This document shows positions 7,800 to 15,040 of a stretch of DNA of 17,978 nt, in pieces. The stretch's first letter is position 1. Every line of letters begins with the position of its first letter. The DNA is from an uncultured Oxalobacteraceae bacterium (GTDB lineage: Bacteria > Pseudomonadota > Gammaproteobacteria > Burkholderiales > Burkholderiaceae). The stretch lies in NCBI GenBank assembly GCA_946479255.1, contig CAMLFK010000083.1, forward strand, positions 1-17,978. The letters run 5' to 3'. A model generated the notes under the pieces. The model worked only from the letters and a program-made list of their open reading frames with translations. It was not told the origin of the DNA and searched no databases. Made by a program: the position numbers and the translations under genes.

Positions 7800-8366
7800 A
7801 TGAGCCATGAAAAATCCACCACCAGCACCCGCACGTCCGCAGTGGCCCGCAAAACCGATGCCACTCATGCGTCGAATGGTGAAGCGCCAGCCGCGCGGCC
7901 GGTGAGCCCGGTCAACGCAAACCGCATGCGGCTTTACGAATTCACGAACAGTTTTTGGAAGGTGATCCTGCCAGCCGGCACCACGCCCGACGAGTTGACC
8001 AAAGTTGACCTGTGGGCAGCGATCGCCGACCAGCTGCACCCGCATGATGAGGTGCTGGCTGTCGCTGCGGACGGGGCGTGGTTCGCGAAGCTGATCGTTG
8101 CCGACGCTGTGCCGCAGCTGGCCCAGATGGCAGTGCTGGCAGTGGTCAAAGTTGGCGAGCGCCTGGAAGCTCAAGAACCGGGTCTCGCCCCGGGTCACGA
8201 GATCCGGCGCGCCGACGTGGATGACCCGCAGGGCGGTTGGGTGATCGAGCGTAAAGCGGATGGCGTGATACTTGGCCGGGGCCTACCGGACTATGAAGCG
8301 GCCCGCCGGTATCTCAACGACCACGCGAGCCTCAAGAAGGACGCGGCCACCAACTACCTGCCATAG
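7800..8366 (+). CDS. Phage structural-module protein of unknown function, 188 aa
   Basis: The first 45 residues are a Ser/Thr/Ala-rich, probably disordered tail. The folded part begins at RLYEFTNSFWKVILPAG (residues 44-60) and contains DEVLAVAADGAWFAKLIV at 83-100. It resembles small hypothetical proteins that lie just before scaffold and capsid genes in podovirus-like phages. That is recall of a pattern, not a search result. The start is the ATG at 7800, with GAGGA 4 nt upstream. The frame is open further upstream, but that part has no better start and overlaps the previous gene. It opens the morphogenesis run and lies 9 nt before the decoration-like gene. Confidence 0.65.
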   Translation: MSHEKSTTSTRTSAVARKTDATHASNGEAPAARPVSPVNANRMRLYEFTNSFWKVILPAGTTPDELTKVDLWAAIADQLHPHDEVLAVAADGAWFAKLIVADAVPQLAQMAVLAVVKVGERLEAQEPGLAPGHEIRRADVDDPQGGWVIERKADGVILGRGLPDYEAARRYLNDHASLKKDAATNYLP

Positions 8367-8375
8367 GAGCGCGAC

Positions 8376-8657
8376 ATGACTTATTCCAGCACCAATCCAA
8401 TCCGCTGCCTGCAGTCGGACGGCCTGACCGATGGACAGTCGATGTGGCTGTACCGATCAACGCACGGTTCGAGCGAGATCATCGCCGCCGGCTTCTTCAC
8501 GAACGCTGTTCGCGCCGGTATGAAGGTGGGCGACCCGCTCGTCAACATCCGGACCAGCGACGGCGCCGTGACCTGGCACGCGGTGACCGGCACCACGGCA
8601 GCCGATACCGGATACGCGCCGGCGTATAACGCGACTGTCAGCGCGGGGTCGACGTGA
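8376..8657 (+). CDS. Small virion decoration-like protein, 93 aa
   Basis: This 93-aa protein has the pattern of small phage head proteins that read W-x-Y-x-S...AGFF(T/Y)...GM-x-VGD. Here that is MWLYRSTHGSSEIIAAGFF at residues 23-41 followed by GMKVGDPLVNIRTSDGAVTW at 48-67. It is predicted to be mostly beta strand. AGGAG lies 6 nt before the ATG. The neighbouring scaffold-like gene begins with GTG inside its stop codon. In helper-dependent elements such a protein could decorate a helper capsid, but no capsid gene is present here, so the partner is unknown. Confidence 0.6.
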   Translation: MTYSSTNPIRCLQSDGLTDGQSMWLYRSTHGSSEIIAAGFFTNAVRAGMKVGDPLVNIRTSDGAVTWHAVTGTTAADTGYAPAYNATVSAGST

Positions 8658-9358
8658 GCGCCGCTGAGCAAGCACCACCAGCTGGCGCCGCTCCAGTTGC
8701 TGCTTCAAGCCAGCCAGGCGGCGAGAACACAGGCACCGCCGGCGGCGCGGCTACCGCACCGGAGCACACATACTTCGAGGATCTGCCAGGCGGGATCATT
8801 GTGACCGAGGAAATGCGTCCAGTGATGGATGGATTCGCCGGCGCGATGCACAAGATCGGCGCGCCCAAGGAAGTGGTCCACCAGGCGCTCGATTGGCATC
8901 AGCAGCATGTCGCTGCGGAGCGCGCCGAGGTCGAGCGGTTCGACAGCGAGACCATGGCCGAGACGGTGGCCACCATGACGGAGAAGTGGGGCCAGCAGGG
9001 CTTCGAGCAGAACGTGGGCGCGATGCGTGGCTTTCTGAAGAAGCTGCCGCCGGGCGTGGGCGACGCGATCGCGAACGCGCGCATGGAAGACGGCCGTCCG
9101 CTGATGAACACGCCCGCCGGCCTCGAATGGCTGCTGGGCCTTGCTGGTGGTGCTGGGCGCGCGCCGGCCAAAGTGCAAGCCTCCGCGGCGCCGGCCACGC
9201 GGCCAGCCGCCGGAGCCGCTGATCCTGGTGTGGATGCGGAGATCGCGAAGATCGAGAACGCAATGCGGGCGAACCGCGCCGCCTACAACCGGGACGAAGT
9301 GATGCAGGCGCGATATCGCGAGCTTCTGATGCAGAAGCACGGAGGCAGCAATGCCTGA
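8654..9358 (+). CDS. Phage scaffold-like protein, 234 aa
   Basis: The protein has the build of a capsid scaffold. It starts with a Pro/Ala/Gly-rich disordered N-terminus (1-37), followed by a charged helical core (52-130) with MTEKWGQQGFEQNVGAMRGF at 108-127. A second low-complexity linker (165-190) and a C-terminal helix with YNRDEVMQARYRELLMQK complete it. Scaffolds bind capsid subunits through such C-terminal helices. It starts with GTG overlapping the previous stop (GTGA). Its stop overlaps the next gene by 8 nt. A scaffold without a capsid gene is odd unless it acts on another phage's capsid, as satellite proteins like SaPI CpmB or P4 Sid do. The assignment rests on architecture, not on a signature motif. 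Confidence 0.55.
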   Translation: MSAAEQAPPAGAAPVAASSQPGGENTGTAGGAATAPEHTYFEDLPGGIIVTEEMRPVMDGFAGAMHKIGAPKEVVHQALDWHQQHVAAERAEVERFDSETMAETVATMTEKWGQQGFEQNVGAMRGFLKKLPPGVGDAIANARMEDGRPLMNTPAGLEWLLGLAGGAGRAPAKVQASAAPATRPAAGAADPGVDAEIAKIENAMRANRAAYNRDEVMQARYRELLMQKHGGSNA

Positions 9359-9863
9359 CCATCCATCCATCGACGAAGCAAAGCAGTTTCTCGGACTGGT
9401 ACCGCCGAAGGTGGTCGACCAGTGCGTGCAGGTCGCGATGCCCTTCGTTCGCGAGGGGCGCGACGACGAACTGGCTCCGGCCCTCATGCGCTTCATGCAC
9501 GCGCTGCCTGACGAGTGGCGCACGCCCGCTGACGTCAAGCGGGTGGCGCACGCGATCATTGTCCTCGCTCGAGCGGCAATGCCCCAACTATCGACCGAGG
9601 AGCGGCTGGCCATTCGCGATGCCGAGCTGGCGATCAATCACCTGGATCCGATCTCGGCCGCGATGTGTATCGACGCGACGGCGACGCTGATCGTGGAAGG
9701 AAAGGAAGACGAGTTGTACCCGGCCTTCCTGCGCCAAGCCGATGGGCGGACACCCCAGGAAGTGCGTAGGATCGTCGACGCCATGATCCTGCTCGCGCGC
9801 CGCCAGCTGATGGCCGGCCCGGCCACTGAGCCGCGGCTGTTCAAATCGTTCGCGGACCAATGA
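9351..9863 (+). CDS. Helical protein with an internal duplication, 170 aa
   Basis: I cannot name this family. The protein contains two related halves. Residues 33-74 (REGRDDELAPAL... RTPADVKRVAHAIIVLAR) align with residues 114-150 (VEGKEDELYPAF... RTPQEVRRIVDAMILLAR). Both are helical with the same charged and hydrophobic pattern. A strong GGAGG lies 5 nt before the ATG, which overlaps the end of the scaffold-like gene by 8 nt. Its stop overlaps the terS start. The position between scaffold-like and terminase genes suggests a role in packaging or assembly. Confidence 0.7.
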   Translation: MPDHPSIDEAKQFLGLVPPKVVDQCVQVAMPFVREGRDDELAPALMRFMHALPDEWRTPADVKRVAHAIIVLARAAMPQLSTEERLAIRDAELAINHLDPISAAMCIDATATLIVEGKEDELYPAFLRQADGRTPQEVRRIVDAMILLARRQLMAGPATEPRLFKSFADQ

Positions 9864-10426
9864 GCCACTTGACCCCCAAGCAGCAGAAGTTTTTCAAAGA
9901 GTACCTGGTCGACATGAACGGTACGCAGGCCGCCATTCGCGCCGGCTACAGCAAGAAAACCGCCAAGTCTATCGCCAGCGCTTTGCTGAAGCGAAGCGAG
10001 GTCCAAGAGGCCATTTCCGCGCGCCGCAAGGAGATGGAGGCCGAGACCGGGATCACTGCGGAGCGCGTGCTGCAGGGCTACGCGCGCATCGCCTTCTTCG
10101 ACGTTCGAAAGCTGGTCGACGACCGGGGACGCATGCTGCCGCTGCATCGGCTGGATGCTGATGCAGCGATGGTGCTGGCAGGCTTCGACCAGAAGGCGAA
10201 AACGGTGCGGCTCGTCGACCGTAAGGGCGCTCTGGACGGGCTTGCGCGGCACCTGGGCCTCTTCAACGACAAGATCGAGCACACCGGCAAGGATGGCGCG
10301 CCGCTGCTCCCGGAAATGTCGATGGCGGAGGTTGCCCGGCGCATGCTGTTCATCCTCAAAGCAGGCGTGGCCGAAGTGGAAGCCAAAACGAATACACATC
10401 GTGGAGAAAAGCATGGCATTGGCTGA
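9860..10426 (+). CDS. terS: Terminase small subunit
   Basis: This 188-aa protein has the N-terminal Terminase_2-type HTH: LTPKQQKFFKEYLVDMNGTQ (residues 4-23), then AAIRAGYSKKTAKSIASALL and EVQEAI. The central part (ERVLQGYARIAFFDVRKL) and length are normal for the family. Small terminase subunits recognise the pac or cos site and bring the large subunit to DNA. Its start overlaps the previous stop (ATGA). No large terminase follows; the next gene is an ejection-like protein whose start overlaps by 14 nt. A lone terS is a hallmark of satellites that redirect a helper's packaging motor to their own DNA. Confidence 0.88.
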   Translation: MSHLTPKQQKFFKEYLVDMNGTQAAIRAGYSKKTAKSIASALLKRSEVQEAISARRKEMEAETGITAERVLQGYARIAFFDVRKLVDDRGRMLPLHRLDADAAMVLAGFDQKAKTVRLVDRKGALDGLARHLGLFNDKIEHTGKDGAPLLPEMSMAEVARRMLFILKAGVAEVEAKTNTHRGEKHGIG

Positions 10427-13034
10427 TTGCATCAAACGACTGTCCCAGGCCGCCGGCCGTGCTCTCACCGAAGACGAGGCGCAAGCCATCTTCGAGCGCA
10501 TCCACAAGGCTTCGCTCGACATCAGGTCCGCTCGCAAGGCGCCCAGCGATGTGGGCCCGGGCAAGCTGGGAGACGAGATTGGCATTGGCCAGTCGCAGGA
10601 CCAGTACATCCAGGCGGTGGCCGAGCGCGCCGCCGCCGATCTGCTACACGACGCCGCGGTGCGCGAGCGCCAGGCCTACCTGCAGATCACCAAGATGAGC
10701 GCCCGCGAAGCTGACCGCCAGATGCTGCTGGCCCAGGGTATCAAGCCCTTCGACGCCATCGACGGCCTGATCGCCCGCGATTACTCCGGACGGACGAACA
10801 TCGAGAGCCTGGAGCAGCGCGTCGTCGGCGTGCGCGCAGACCTTAAGCGCCGCGTAGCCGACACCTGGGACGCACTGGGCAACGACTGGCTCGGCTTCTT
10901 CCAGAACCGGGAGAAGATGCTGACGCTGGTGCGCGAGCTGCGCGGCGAGAGCACGGGAGACGCGATAGCGGCGCGTGGCGCCCAGGCATTCAAGGATGCA
11001 GCCGAGGAAGCGCGGTTAACCTTCAATGCTGCCGGCGGCGATGTCGGAAAACTGGATGACTGGGGCATGCCGCAGCACCACAGCCAGGAGAAGGTGGCCG
11101 CCGCCGGGCGCGACGCCTGGATCGACCAGATTTTGCCGCTGCTCGATCGCTCGCGCTATGCGGACGATCTGGGCCAAGGCTGGGACGACGCCATGATGCG
11201 CGCCTTTCTGGCCCGCGCCTGGGACACCATCGCAACAAACGGTATCGCGAACATCAAGCCAGGTGAGTTCACCGGAAGCGGCAAGCGCGCCAGCCGCCAT
11301 GCCGAGTCGCGCCAGATCCACTTCAAGGACGCCGAGGCGGTGCTGGGCTACTGGAACAACTTCGGCGAACTGACCGTCGCCCAGATTCTAGACGGGCATA
11401 TCGAGCGCATGGCGAAGGACATCTCCTTTATCGAAAAATTCGGCCCCAACCCGGAGCTGACCTACCAGACCCTGCGCGACCGCGCGCTGCAGGAAGTGGC
11501 CGGCAACAATCCCGCCATGGTCGAGCAGGCCCAGGCGCGCGTGCGCAAGTCGGATAACATGTTCGAATACGCCGCCGGCAAGATCAAGCCAACGGCGAAC
11601 AGAACGCTGGCAAACATCGCTGACGGTATCCGGTTGCTCAACGTCGCCGGTAAGCTGGGCGGCTCGACCATCATGTCCCTGTTCGGCGACAAGGTATCGT
11701 TCGAGGCCGTCAGCCATCTCAACCACATCCCCGAGGTGCAACGCTGGCAGACCGAGCTGTCCCTGCTGAACCCGGCCAACACTGCCGACCGGGCGTTGCT
11801 CATGCGCCAGGGCCTCATGGTCGACTACATGTCGAACAGCCTGAATCGCTTCTACAACGACATCGGCACGACCGGCATCGGCGGCTGGTCCGGGAAGTTC
11901 AAGACCGTCAGCGGGAAATTCGCGAACGCCGTCATGCGTATGAATGGGATGAATCTGGTCAACGAGGGTCGCAAGGGCGCGTTCGGCATCACCGTGATGG
12001 ACGCCATCGGCAGCACCATCAGCACCGGCAAGTTGTTCGACCAGATCGGAAAGACCGATGCGCGCTTGCTCAAGCACTTCGGCATCACCCGCGCCGACTG
12101 GGACGTGTGGCGGCTGGCCAAGCTGGAAGACTTCGGCAACGGCAACGGCAACGCCAGCGTCCTGACGCCAGAGGCGATCGCGCGTATCACCGACGACGAG
12201 CTGCGGTCCGCCAACGTCATCTCGCAAACAGCGACGCCAGCGGAAGCCGCGGCCGCGCGGCGTGAAGCCATCGTGAAGCTGCTGGGCGCGGTGAACACCG
12301 AATCCGAGTTCGCCGTGATCACGCCCGGATGGCGCGAGCGCTCGCAGTTCTACGGTGGTCTACAGCGCGGCACGGTGTTTGGCGAGATAGCCCGCTCGGT
12401 ACTGCAGTTCAAATCCTTCCCGTGGACAGCATTCCTACGCTCCATGGACCTGGTGGCCAACTCCGAGACACTGGTCGGCAAAGCAGCGATGACCGCCTAC
12501 ATCGTCGCCAGCACCACACTGGCCGGCGCGATGATCATGCAGGTGCGTGAAGTTCTGGCCGGGAAAGATCCGCGCGCGATGGCCGATGAGGACTGGGAAA
12601 CCTTCTGGGGCCAAGCGTTCCTGCAGGGCGGTGCCCTGGGCATCTATGGCGACTTCCTGAAGGGGACGGCGGAGACGCGCTACGGATCGGGGATTCTGGA
12701 AACGATAGTGGGTCCGACCATCGGGCCGTTGCTGGAACTGGGGCTGGTTCAGCCGATGCGCGCTATCAGGGACATGAAGGACGGCAAGGAAACTCATCTG
12801 GGGCGTCAGACTGCAGAAGACCTCAAGGGCTTCATCCCAGTGAACAACCTCTGGTACACGAAAGCTGCTTTCGATCACCTGCTGTGGAACCAGGTCATGG
12901 AATCGGTCTCGCCGGGATACGTAAATTCGATGCGCAGCAAGACGCTACAGAGGACGGGGCAGGACTGGTGGTGGCAGCCAGGCGAGACGCTGCCCGAGCG
13001 CGCGCCTGATGTGTCTGGCGTCATCCGGAAATAA
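10413..13034 (+). CDS. Large phage internal virion / DNA-ejection-like protein, 873 aa
   Basis: The protein opens with MALADCIKRLSQAAGRALTE and is mostly helical. I selected the ATG at 10413 (GGAG 6 nt upstream), not the longer frame from 10155, because that extra part overlaps terS and is arginine/serine shadow sequence. Near residues 625-745 there are features seen in large podovirus internal or ejection proteins: FKSFPWTAFLRSMDL, then a hydrophobic stretch at about 690-712 (MTAYIVASTTLAGAMIM), then GGALGIYGDFLKG. These could insert in a membrane during DNA delivery. No Walker A/B motif or lysozyme signature is visible, so it is neither a terminase nor an obvious muramidase. It is the largest gene of the element. 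Why a capsid-less element keeps it is unclear. Confidence 0.6.
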   Translation: MALADCIKRLSQAAGRALTEDEAQAIFERIHKASLDIRSARKAPSDVGPGKLGDEIGIGQSQDQYIQAVAERAAADLLHDAAVRERQAYLQITKMSAREADRQMLLAQGIKPFDAIDGLIARDYSGRTNIESLEQRVVGVRADLKRRVADTWDALGNDWLGFFQNREKMLTLVRELRGESTGDAIAARGAQAFKDAAEEARLTFNAAGGDVGKLDDWGMPQHHSQEKVAAAGRDAWIDQILPLLDRSRYADDLGQGWDDAMMRAFLARAWDTIATNGIANIKPGEFTGSGKRASRHAESRQIHFKDAEAVLGYWNNFGELTVAQILDGHIERMAKDISFIEKFGPNPELTYQTLRDRALQEVAGNNPAMVEQAQARVRKSDNMFEYAAGKIKPTANRTLANIADGIRLLNVAGKLGGSTIMSLFGDKVSFEAVSHLNHIPEVQRWQTELSLLNPANTADRALLMRQGLMVDYMSNSLNRFYNDIGTTGIGGWSGKFKTVSGKFANAVMRMNGMNLVNEGRKGAFGITVMDAIGSTISTGKLFDQIGKTDARLLKHFGITRADWDVWRLAKLEDFGNGNGNASVLTPEAIARITDDELRSANVISQTATPAEAAAARREAIVKLLGAVNTESEFAVITPGWRERSQFYGGLQRGTVFGEIARSVLQFKSFPWTAFLRSMDLVANSETLVGKAAMTAYIVASTTLAGAMIMQVREVLAGKDPRAMADEDWETFWGQAFLQGGALGIYGDFLKGTAETRYGSGILETIVGPTIGPLLELGLVQPMRAIRDMKDGKETHLGRQTAEDLKGFIPVNNLWYTKAAFDHLLWNQVMESVSPGYVNSMRSKTLQRTGQDWWWQPGETLPERAPDVSGVIRK

Positions 13035-13059
13035 TAGCAGGAGACGCCCGCGTTCAGCC

Positions 13060-13416
13060 TCACCGCCTTTTTGACGCCTGGTCGTTCATGAAGTCGATGC
13101 GTTCATCAGCATAATCAGACAGCATCCGTGCTGAGGCGGTGGCCAGCAGAAGTAAGTGCTCCGTGTCGCATTTGCTGAGAATCGGTGGATTTTCATCGCC
13201 CAAATCGGAATCGCGGGCGAGTACAGAGGAATGCACAAGTTGGAGGCAGGTCTGAATTCCGCTGCACACATCCCTCGTAAGAGCGATGAATTGCGCCTCG
13301 TGCTCGCCGGCCAAGCTCCGTTCGAGCCAGGAGAATGGCTCGTGCACACGCGGCACAGTGGCCTTACGGGCGCTTTCGCTTGCGGGGGATGGTGTGGGTG
13401 TGTTGGTGTGTGGCAT
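13060..13416 (-). CDS. Hypothetical protein, 118 aa, downstream of the C4-like RNA
   Basis: I do not recognise this protein. The first 25 residues are Thr/Pro/Ser rich. The rest is helical, with ALTRDVCSGIQTCLQLVHSS and a C-terminal TEHLLLLATASARMLSDYAD. I chose the ATG at 13416 because GGAGG lies 6 nt upstream. The same frame stays open to an ATG at 13545, but that extension runs through the structured leader and lacks a ribosome site. It converges on the 873-aa gene, 25 nt apart, with no obvious terminator. The C4-like antisense RNA in its leader implies tight post-transcriptional control. In phages P1 and P7 the C4-controlled product is an antirepressor, so a helper- or induction-linked function is possible here, but the sequence does not show one. 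Confidence 0.65.
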   Translation of the reverse strand: MPHTNTPTPSPASESARKATVPRVHEPFSWLERSLAGEHEAQFIALTRDVCSGIQTCLQLVHSSVLARDSDLGDENPPILSKCDTEHLLLLATASARMLSDYADERIDFMNDQASKRR

Positions 13417-13430
13417 AGTGCCTCCAATGT

Positions 13431-13526
13431 CGGTTGTTAAACCGCGCAACCCGCTTCCAAACGGGGTGAGCAGCAAATGGCAGGGTTGGAAGACCGGTGA
13501 CATAGGAAACCAGCAGGCCGAAGCCT
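13431..13526 (-). promoter_or_regulatory. Structured leader of the 118-aa gene, target of the C4-like RNA
   Basis: On the minus strand the leader can fold into successive hairpins: AGGC-TTCG-GCCT (13515-13526), arms GGTT/AACC (13484-13511), CCCG/CGGG (13450-13465), and CGGTT-TAAC-AACCG (13431-13444). The segment 13483-13506 is complementary to 13597-13623 of the same strand in three blocks: 10 bp with one bulge, then 5 bp, then 3 bp. This places an antisense target about 70 nt upstream of the gene's ribosome site. Confidence 0.6.
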
Positions 13527-13567
13527 CCCCACCATTGCCGCTCATAGGAGACGCAATGATACGGACG

Positions 13568-13590
13568 AAAAAATACCGCCGATTGGCGGT
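13568..13590 (-). terminator. Intrinsic terminator of the C4-like RNA
   Basis: On the minus strand a perfect 6-bp stem ACCGCC/GGCGGT (13575-13580 with 13585-13590, 4-nt loop) is followed by TATTTTTT. It would end or attenuate transcription before the leader of the 118-aa gene; readthrough is needed to express that gene. Confidence 0.7.
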
Positions 13591-13644
13591 TGTCCGCCTC
13601 TGTCATTTCGGGCTTCCAAACCCGTTCCCTTCTTTCTCAGGGAC
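13568..13644 (-). ncRNA. C4-type antisense RNA candidate
   Basis: A minus-strand RNA of about 77 nt is bounded by a promoter and a terminator. It holds a hairpin TCCCT/AGGGA with an 8-nt loop at 13626-13643, then CGGG/CCCG at 13609-13624 with a GGAAG-containing loop, then a linker TGACAGAGG, then the terminator hairpin. The loop and linker are complementary to the downstream leader at 13483-13506. Promoter, antisense RNA, terminator and target in that order on one strand is the arrangement of the P1/P7 C4 RNA. The Rfam assignment is not verified. Confidence 0.6.
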
Positions 13645-13650
13645 GCTTTT

Positions 13651-13680
13651 AGAATAGACCGATGATGCGCAGACCGTCAA
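13651..13680 (-). promoter_or_regulatory. Sigma-70-type promoter for the C4-like RNA and 118-aa gene
   Basis: On the minus strand TTGACG (13675-13680) and TATTCT (13651-13656) are separated by 18 bp. The start site would fall near 13644, exactly at the first hairpin of the C4-like RNA. The region 13681-13768 between this promoter and the divergent cargo gene shows nothing else definable. Confidence 0.65.
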
Positions 13681-13768
13681 GTATTTTTCGACGGGCAGGA
13701 TTTACCAGCGCCAAGTGCTACCGGCCAGAATTATGTAGCTAATGACAATACCTGACGATGAGGCCACG

Positions 13769-14980
13769 ATGCAAATCGAGTTCGAGCGGGGCAAACTTTA
13801 TCAAGAGGTATGGACGGTGCCGGTCAGCACGCTGGCAAAGCGGTACGGCCTTTCCGACAACGGTCTGCGGAGGGTGTGCGCAGCATTGGCCATACCCTTG
13901 CCCGCGCGAGGCTACTGGGCGAAAGTGGCGGCCGGCCATAAGATCGAAGTTCCACCGCTTCTTCCCGCTGTCGGCAGAACACACTTCGTCAGCCGGCCAG
14001 CAGTTGTCGAACGGATTGTGGTCGCGCCTCTGCGAGATGATCCGGTTCTGATGGCCGCGCTCACATTCGAAGCGGTACCGGAGAATTTCATCGAAGTCAC
14101 TGGCGAACTGATTCAGCCACATCCGATTGTTCGGGAGACCGCAAAGAAGGTGCGTGACGAGATCGACGGGATTGAGCGCGACCGAGCCGAGCAGATGCGG
14201 CCGAAGAAGCCGCGATTGCACTCTGCGCCGAAGTTGCGGTCGTTGCATAAGGGGCCGAGTTGGTTCATGTACCGGCTGCGTCATGTTCTGGAACTCGGCG
14301 GCGACATCTTGCCAATGAAAGTGTCAATTGATACGGCCGAGCGCGCTCTCCGAATCTGGGATGCTCTCATAGAGGCATTTGGCGTCAGGCAGCTCAAAGT
14401 AATGCTCACGCCTCGCGGATTGCTGGTGACCGATGGAGTGGACGGGGTGGCGATACGTATGGCGGAGAGGGTGGAAGGCAAGGGCGAAAGGAGAACGGCG
14501 ACAGGCGTTTTGCGGATCTCCTTCGGTCCAGAATCGAGGGACAGGGTAATCGACGAACCTGGGCGCCCCCTAGAGAATCAACTCAACTATTTGCTCTGTT
14601 GCCTACACCGTAGGTTGGCGTCGGTCAGGCGCACCAAGTTGGCCGATTCTCTGCGCAGAGAGATCGAATTGGCTGCCGAGGCAGAACGTGAGCGGATCGA
14701 AGCTGTCGCCGTCGAGTCTGCGCGCCTTTTGGCTGTGGAGCTTCAGCGGCAGGAAGTGATCAAGGCCGAAGAGAGAGCGCGCGAAGCGCAGCTCGTGGCC
14801 GAATCAAGCGCATGGCAGCAGGCGGAAACGATTCGCGCATACGTCGCGCACCTCACCAGCACTTTCGATTCCGGCGTCGCCAGCGCGGCGCCGGAGCTTC
14901 GCCAATGGGTGGCCTGGGCTACTGGCGTCGCTGATCGGATGGACCCCACAACTAGGCGGCGGACAGCGTCCGAAAGTTGA
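13769..14980 (+). CDS. Accessory protein with N-terminal HTH-like domain and C-terminal coiled coil, 403 aa
   Basis: The N-terminus (FERGKLYQEVW, LAKRYGLSDNGLRRVC, PLPARGYWAK; residues 5-52) is an HTH-like domain I recognise from hypothetical proteins of genomic islands, whose function is not established. The middle part (about 140-290) has mixed strands and helices. Residues about 296-360 form a long charged coiled coil (RREIELAAEAERERIEAVAV onward). I prefer the ATG at 13769 over the one at 13742: GATGAGG lies 5 nt upstream, and related proteins begin just before this motif. It stands alone between the C4 locus and the second AlpA gene, the slot where satellites carry cargo, including anti-phage genes. 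A defence or regulatory role is possible but unproven. There are no nuclease or ATPase motifs I can identify. Confidence 0.75.
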   Translation: MQIEFERGKLYQEVWTVPVSTLAKRYGLSDNGLRRVCAALAIPLPARGYWAKVAAGHKIEVPPLLPAVGRTHFVSRPAVVERIVVAPLRDDPVLMAALTFEAVPENFIEVTGELIQPHPIVRETAKKVRDEIDGIERDRAEQMRPKKPRLHSAPKLRSLHKGPSWFMYRLRHVLELGGDILPMKVSIDTAERALRIWDALIEAFGVRQLKVMLTPRGLLVTDGVDGVAIRMAERVEGKGERRTATGVLRISFGPESRDRVIDEPGRPLENQLNYLLCCLHRRLASVRRTKLADSLRREIELAAEAERERIEAVAVESARLLAVELQRQEVIKAEERAREAQLVAESSAWQQAETIRAYVAHLTSTFDSGVASAAPELRQWVAWATGVADRMDPTTRRRTASES

Positions 14981-15040
14981 TGTGGCTCGCGCGCCTGCGA
15001 TGCGTGCATTCAAGGCGAGCTGATCGGTGCTCTCCAAGAA

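Noticed and set aside
10155..10412. N-terminal extension of the 873-aa gene to give 959 aa
   Set aside because: The extra 86 residues are Arg/Ser-rich shadow sequence of terS; the ATG at 10413 has its own ribosome site and a family-like N-terminus.
10413..13034. Possible large terminase or portal protein
   Set aside because: No Walker A/B motifs or nuclease residues, and no portal-like signature; the C-terminal FKSFPW/IYGDF region fits ejection-type proteins better.
13417..13545. Extension of the 118-aa gene to 161 aa
   Set aside because: No ribosome site precedes 13545 and the segment is the structured antisense target; GGAGG before 13416 defines the start. A translated leader ORF remains possible.
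13556..13657. Plus-strand 33-aa ORF with an AGGAG ribosome-site-like sequence upstream
   Set aside because: It lies exactly antisense to the C4-like RNA and its terminator; hairpins and promoter on the other strand explain the sequence better, and the peptide shows no recognisable pattern.
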